64,000 bases of DNA, taken from Paenibacillus farraposensis (lineage in GTDB: Bacteria > Bacillota > Bacilli > Paenibacillales > Paenibacillaceae). Shown piece after piece: positions 59,559 through 64,000 of the stretch. Each line of letters starts with the position of its first letter. Positions within the stretch are counted from its first letter, which is position 1. The stretch is taken from assembly GCF_020736845.1 (NCBI RefSeq), contig NZ_JAFFQR010000015.1:66240-130239 (forward strand), written 5' to 3'. The notes under the pieces were generated by a model. That model was not told the DNA's origin. It saw only the letters and a program-made list of their open reading frames with translations, and ran no database searches. The position numbers and the translations under genes were made by a program.

Positions 59559-60659
59559 TTAGGTGTCTGCTGAAGGCATCTGCTCAAGAAGCCAGCGGGC
59601 GTATGCTATCGGCTGAGTGTATGTTTCTTTCCAGACATTGTTCATGCCCGCCTGGCTGAACCCATAGCGCTGATCTCGGCCATTGCATTCGATAAAAAAA
59701 ATGTTGCCCTCATGGGTAATCCCCAGATCCAAACCGACGTCGGCCAGCCGGGGAAGGCTCTGTGCCAGCCGGTGAACGATTTGTAACGACAGTCTCTCCA
59801 GCTCATTGATCAGACGGGCTGTATTTGAAGCTTGAAGCATATGTGCTTGCGGCAGCACCTCGAGTAGGGAGCGGGCTGTACCGCCCTGGGCCACATTGGA
59901 CACAAAGGTGTGGGAAGGAGCGATTTTGGCAAACATGCCTGTGACTCCCCAGATGCCGCCATATCCACGTTGAACCGTCACACGGATATCAAATGGACGG
60001 TTGTTATACAAGGCAAGCGGTATCGTTTCCTGTACGATGTGAGGCACATGCAGCAGCCGTTTGTATAGAAATGAAGGCAGTTTTCCGGCAGGCAGGCGCA
60101 GCGTGGACCAACGCTCAGGCATAGCGGGATGTGCGCATTGCAGGGTCCAGTTTTCGTGCGAATGCCGCAGTCGCATTATTCCTCTGCCAACACTGCCGCT
60201 GCTGGGTTTAATTACAACATCCCTCGTTTGCTCCATCAGGGTATGAATGGAGGACAAGTTTGCTTGCAATGTTCTGGGCAGGTAGGGGCCCAGCAAAGGG
60301 TCTTCCTGCAAAATGGCGTGTATATGGTCCTTGCGGAAACGGTTTTGTTCATTAAAAATATAGATTCCCTTTTGTACCAGCTTATTGATATCTCTGGCAT
60401 TTTCATTATGCCGATAGAGAGTCCGATTGTGGATGACCGGCGGCAACGGAAGAGTCCTCTGACGATACTCTTTGCCGTGTTTAACAAAAGCCCGGCATGT
60501 ACCAGTCGCAATATGAATATCCTCCAGGCGAAGAAAGCAGGGGATGAGCCCATAGTTTAACCCGGCATCCTCGTAATTGGCGATGGATTCATATCGTGTC
60601 CTCATGGCGGGAATGCCCCGATAGGTTACCGGGTTGAGCATGACGCCGACATGCAACAT
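59559..60659 (-). CDS. YheC/YheD-family spore-coat-associated ATP-grasp protein
   Basis: ATG 60659 follows AAGGAGGCGG, so the upstream in-frame codons are not used. The 366-residue product has an N-terminal domain (about residues 1-115) and a C-terminal ATP-grasp domain with VVIKPSSGSVGRGIMRLRH (about residue 165), FDIRVTVQRG and DVGLDLGITHEGNIFFIECNGRDQR. YheC and YheD in B. subtilis are spore coat-associated. It diverges from a glycosyltransferase gene, which may belong to the same spore-surface theme. Substrate unknown. Confidence 0.9.
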   Translation of the reverse strand: MLHVGVMLNPVTYRGIPAMRTRYESIANYEDAGLNYGLIPCFLRLEDIHIATGTCRAFVKHGKEYRQRTLPLPPVIHNRTLYRHNENARDINKLVQKGIYIFNEQNRFRKDHIHAILQEDPLLGPYLPRTLQANLSSIHTLMEQTRDVVIKPSSGSVGRGIMRLRHSHENWTLQCAHPAMPERWSTLRLPAGKLPSFLYKRLLHVPHIVQETIPLALYNNRPFDIRVTVQRGYGGIWGVTGMFAKIAPSHTFVSNVAQGGTARSLLEVLPQAHMLQASNTARLINELERLSLQIVHRLAQSLPRLADVGLDLGITHEGNIFFIECNGRDQRYGFSQAGMNNVWKETYTQPIAYARWLLEQMPSADT

Positions 60660-60868
60660 GAGTATGTCCGCCTCCTTATAAGTCAATCCAACTGACCATA
60701 GTGTAATTCTAGTCCATCATATGAATTAAAGATCGGTCGGGCATGGACGCTAGCCTTGCGATACGCCCAAAGTGGGAAGTCAGAGCACATTTGGGGGAGA
60801 GGGGCGATATGATACAAGATAAGTGTTGTGGGGTGTTGGAATAAGAGAAGAAAGTAGGTGAAGGATGG

Positions 60869-62032
60869 ATGCAGAGGCCCAAGGTAGCAGTCGTTACACC
60901 GGGTTCTTTTGTTATACCTTCGCCCCGCAGCAGCTCTGTGGAGCGGGTAATTGCCTGCATGGTTCCACTGGCAAGCCATGAGCTTCAAACGCAGATTTAT
61001 GGGATAAGGGGGGCAGAGGCACCGGATCATGGAGACCTGGACGGAGTACTGTGCAAGCGCTATACACGCGGGAAAGGTTATATTCCTGAGGTGATTGCCA
61101 ATTTGAAAAGGTGGTCACCTGCGGTAGTTGATGTACACAACCGCCCGGCTGCTGCGTATGCCATTCGCGAGGCTTTGCCGGATAGCCGGGTTGTGCTGAC
61201 CTTGCATTCGACCACTTTCATCCGCGGGCCTCATCTCAATCGCGAGGACGTGGCCAGACTGCTGCTGCCGATGGACCGGATTATCGTGAACAGCGACTTT
61301 TTGGGATCAATTGTAGCTGCCGATAGTCCGAAGGCCGTAAGGGAACGCATCAGTGTCAACAAGCTGGGCATTCATCCCGGTGATTTTCTGCCGCGCTGGA
61401 CGCCTGTGGCTGAATCAGCCAGGGCGGCGCGCTTGGACGATTTCGGCTGGTCAGGCCGGCGAATCGTGCTATATGTGGGCAGATTAGTACCCGGGAAGGG
61501 CGTTCACAGGCTGCTCCAGGCCTTGCGCCGCGTCGTCCGGGCCTGCCCGGATGTGCTGCTGCTCATTGCAGGCAGCGCTTATTACGGTCACGACCGCCTT
61601 ACGCCGTACGCAGCTTCGTTGCGGCGGCAGATGCGTAAGCTAAGATTGGAAAAACATGTCCGATTTCTTGACTATGTTCCTCATCCGGCGTTAGCCTCGC
61701 TATACCAGCTGGCCGACGTGACGGCCGTTCCTTCGGTTGAGGACGAAGCCTTCGGACTCGTCAATCTGGAGGCTATGGCAGCAGGAGTGCCTGTGGTCGC
61801 TTCCCGTATCGGCGGCATCCCGGAGGTTGTACGGCACGGAGAGACGGGCTGGCTTGTGGATCCATCCCCCGGTGAGCGGGAAATGGCTGCGGCCATGATC
61901 CGATTGCTCCGACAGCCTGACCTGCGGCGGCGGATGGGAGAAGCCGGACTTGGCGAGGTGCGGAGACAGTTCTTATGGCAGCATGCAGCACATCGCTGGG
62001 GGCAAATGATGCTGGCATGCGCCTCGGAGTGA
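60869..62032 (+). CDS. GT4-family glycosyltransferase, spore-coat type
   Basis: 387 residues, GT-B fold. The acceptor half begins KVAVVTPGSFVIPSPRSSSVERVI. The donor half has IVLYVGRLVPGKGVHRLLQAL (about residue 195) and VPSVEDEAFGLVNLEAMAAGVPVVAS, the EX7E nucleotide-sugar site (about residues 290-300). It resembles the CotSA/YtcC-type glycosyltransferases of Bacillales. The 3' half is unusually GC-rich relative to the window. The neighbouring YheC/D gene supports a spore-surface role by inference. The acceptor is unknown. Confidence 0.9.
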   Translation: MQRPKVAVVTPGSFVIPSPRSSSVERVIACMVPLASHELQTQIYGIRGAEAPDHGDLDGVLCKRYTRGKGYIPEVIANLKRWSPAVVDVHNRPAAAYAIREALPDSRVVLTLHSTTFIRGPHLNREDVARLLLPMDRIIVNSDFLGSIVAADSPKAVRERISVNKLGIHPGDFLPRWTPVAESARAARLDDFGWSGRRIVLYVGRLVPGKGVHRLLQALRRVVRACPDVLLLIAGSAYYGHDRLTPYAASLRRQMRKLRLEKHVRFLDYVPHPALASLYQLADVTAVPSVEDEAFGLVNLEAMAAGVPVVASRIGGIPEVVRHGETGWLVDPSPGEREMAAAMIRLLRQPDLRRRMGEAGLGEVRRQFLWQHAAHRWGQMMLACASE

Positions 62033-62145
62033 CGTGGCCGCCGTTATACGCATAGGCTATCTTATAGGCATTAGCCTTGATTCCCAGCCAGGTGAATGAA
62101 GCGGAGCAACCGCAGGTTCACTCCTGTGCCAAAGGAGCGGTCATC

Positions 62146-62925
62146 ATGAATCATCGTATGAGCTATGGTCATAAAGATAAAAGAGCAGCACGGAGCAACC
62201 TTTCCGATACAGTCCCTTCCTCCCGTGCAAGCAAGGATAAAACACCTTCGACTTCCGGTATTCATAGATCGGTACAGCGCGGAGGGTCAGTTGGAGCCGC
62301 ATCGGTGGAGACAGATACCTCGGTTCAAGCCGTTGAGGAAGCAGCAAGGAAAAAGCATAAGCTGCCCAAGACGCTGGAGGAAGCGATGCGGATGAATCGG
62401 AAATCGGTGCTATTGCTGTCTGTACCTGAATCGGATGCCGAATGCAAGACAGATAACGACATGTCATCTAGCACCATGGAAGATCAGGCAGAGCAAGATG
62501 CGTTATCGGATTGTTCCATTACCAGCATCCACATTGCAGAAGGAAGACAGCGTTTCAGGCAGCGAATGGTCCTGCCCGGGGAAGTTGCCAAACCTGGTAT
62601 CCACGTTGATAGCGAATCAAAGGTAGCTGCAGTTCAGGACGGATTATCGGCCCGTGGCGAGGCGTCTGTCCCAGAGCTGGCTTTATCCCAATTTGGCAGC
62701 CTTCCTTTTCGTCTTTCAGGCACAACGAACAGGGACGAAATGAGCATTATGTTAGAAAGGCCTTTTAAGAACACTCAATATATAGTTGCAGCTAGTGCCA
62801 CTGTGCCCGGTATAACAGTATCTGTCACAAAACGTCAGGAATATTCGGCAACACTTACTGTAGAACGCGTATGCCCGGGTTCGGTATGTAAAGGGGAAAT
62901 AATGTGGATTGCGGTGGGTTACTAA
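62146..62925 (+). CDS. Hypothetical 259-residue protein with conserved-looking C-terminal domain
   Basis: ATG 62146 has AAAGGAG 9 nt upstream; the earlier in-frame start has none. The N-terminal two thirds are basic and Ser-rich, probably disordered (HKDKRAARSN, RKKHKLPKTLEEAMRMNRKS). The last 80 residues are beta-rich (LPFRLSGTTNRDEMSIMLER, then QYIVAASATVPGITVSVTKR), with a cysteine pair in VERVCPGSVCKGE and a final WIAVGY. That layout suggests a surface or spore-associated protein, but the family is not recognised. No signal peptide or membrane segment. It lies 113 nt after the glycosyltransferase gene, possibly in the same transcript. Confidence 0.65.
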   Translation: MNHRMSYGHKDKRAARSNLSDTVPSSRASKDKTPSTSGIHRSVQRGGSVGAASVETDTSVQAVEEAARKKHKLPKTLEEAMRMNRKSVLLLSVPESDAECKTDNDMSSSTMEDQAEQDALSDCSITSIHIAEGRQRFRQRMVLPGEVAKPGIHVDSESKVAAVQDGLSARGEASVPELALSQFGSLPFRLSGTTNRDEMSIMLERPFKNTQYIVAASATVPGITVSVTKRQEYSATLTVERVCPGSVCKGEIMWIAVGY

Positions 62926-63076
62926 AGGGTAGAAATGTTGGCAGTAATTCAACTTGATATCAAAAAAAGGCATCTCGCTGTAAGGAGGCTGTATATATAA
63001 GAAGAAAAGGGGGAAACTTGCTAATATCAAACAGCCCCACGGCATCCTTTTACAATTTGGGGAGGGAACTTCGTTT

Positions 63077-63110
63077 AAAAAAAGGGCATCCCTTGAAGCG
63101 GGATGCCTAG
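63077..63110 (-). terminator. Terminator downstream of the M4 protease remnant
   Basis: AAAGGGCATCCC pairs with GGGATGCC; the A-tract on the + strand gives a U-tract for minus-strand transcription coming from the M4 remnant. A similar GGCATCCCTTTGAAG sequence recurs at 63925-63939. Confidence 0.7.
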
Positions 63111-63184
63111 ACTAGGGGGGGGGAAGGGGCACAGACTTGCACTGTACCCCTAATGCAGGCTTTAAAGGCAGAAATAAGAGCTGA

Positions 63185-64000
<816 letters not shown>

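Overview
The window reads as chromosome of a spore-forming low-to-mid GC Firmicute of the order Bacillales, most likely Paenibacillus. Support: Gram-positive ribosome binding sites with many TTG and GTG starts; S-box (SAM-I) and ydaO-type (c-di-AMP) riboswitches; the dnaB-dnaI helicase-loader pair; the Spo0A-checkpoint gene sda under DnaA boxes; HemQ of the coproporphyrin haem pathway; YheC/YheD spore-coat ATP-grasp proteins; and a menaquinone pathway of the futalosine type. No rRNA, tRNA, CRISPR array or intact prophage was seen.

Layout. 1-4.2 kb: tail of a UbiD-family decarboxylase, a HEPN-fold protein, then a SAM-riboswitch-controlled methionine importer metNIQ. 4.2-9 kb: an SDR, Fe-S carriers (Nfu, an IscA/HesB protein), a YuzB protein, an NDH-2-like flavoprotein and mqnE. 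9-11.8 kb: a secreted chitin-active LPMO and a decayed patch holding an IS30 transposase remnant. 11.8-18.2 kb: a small unknown gene, mqnB-mqnD, then convergent polyphosphate genes ppk and ppx with a candidate Pho box. 18.4-22 kb: YheC/D protein, sda, ferredoxin-NADP reductase and a second NDH-2. 22-26 kb: MarR/HlyD/ABC-2 export operon and hemQ. 26-32 kb: dnaB, dnaI, trxA, uvrC. 32-37 kb: CPBP protease, c-di-AMP riboswitch, ktrB and a wrecked ktrA, LysR. 37-41 kb: sdhCAB. 41-49 kb: AAC(3)-type acetyltransferase, two phosphoesterases, GNAT, DeoR-HAD pair, PHP phosphatase, LysR, cheX. 49-55 kb: SDR, DEAD-box helicase, ecsAB, orphan sensor kinase. 55-64 kb: aminotransferase, PAS-chemoreceptor, AraC, psd, spore-coat-type genes and an M4 protease remnant at the edge.

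Functional threads. Respiration is the strongest theme: futalosine menaquinone synthesis (mqnE, mqnB, mqnD and probably the UbiD tail), two NDH-2-type dehydrogenases, succinate dehydrogenase and HemQ. A second theme is stress and differentiation: polyphosphate turnover, sda with its DnaA boxes, spore-surface genes and an orphan kinase.

Beyond gene calling, the most interesting signals are two families of structured intergenic repeats. One (three copies at 28.1, 34.3 and 46.3 kb) is a roughly 120-165 nt hairpin whose end arms show compensatory changes. The other (two copies at 31.9 and 37.2 kb) ends in a terminator-like hairpin and supplies the last 15 codons of the CPBP protease. Also notable: a c-di-AMP-type riboswitch controlling a K+ channel gene whose ktrA partner is destroyed, and a DeoR gene that appears to start at ATT.
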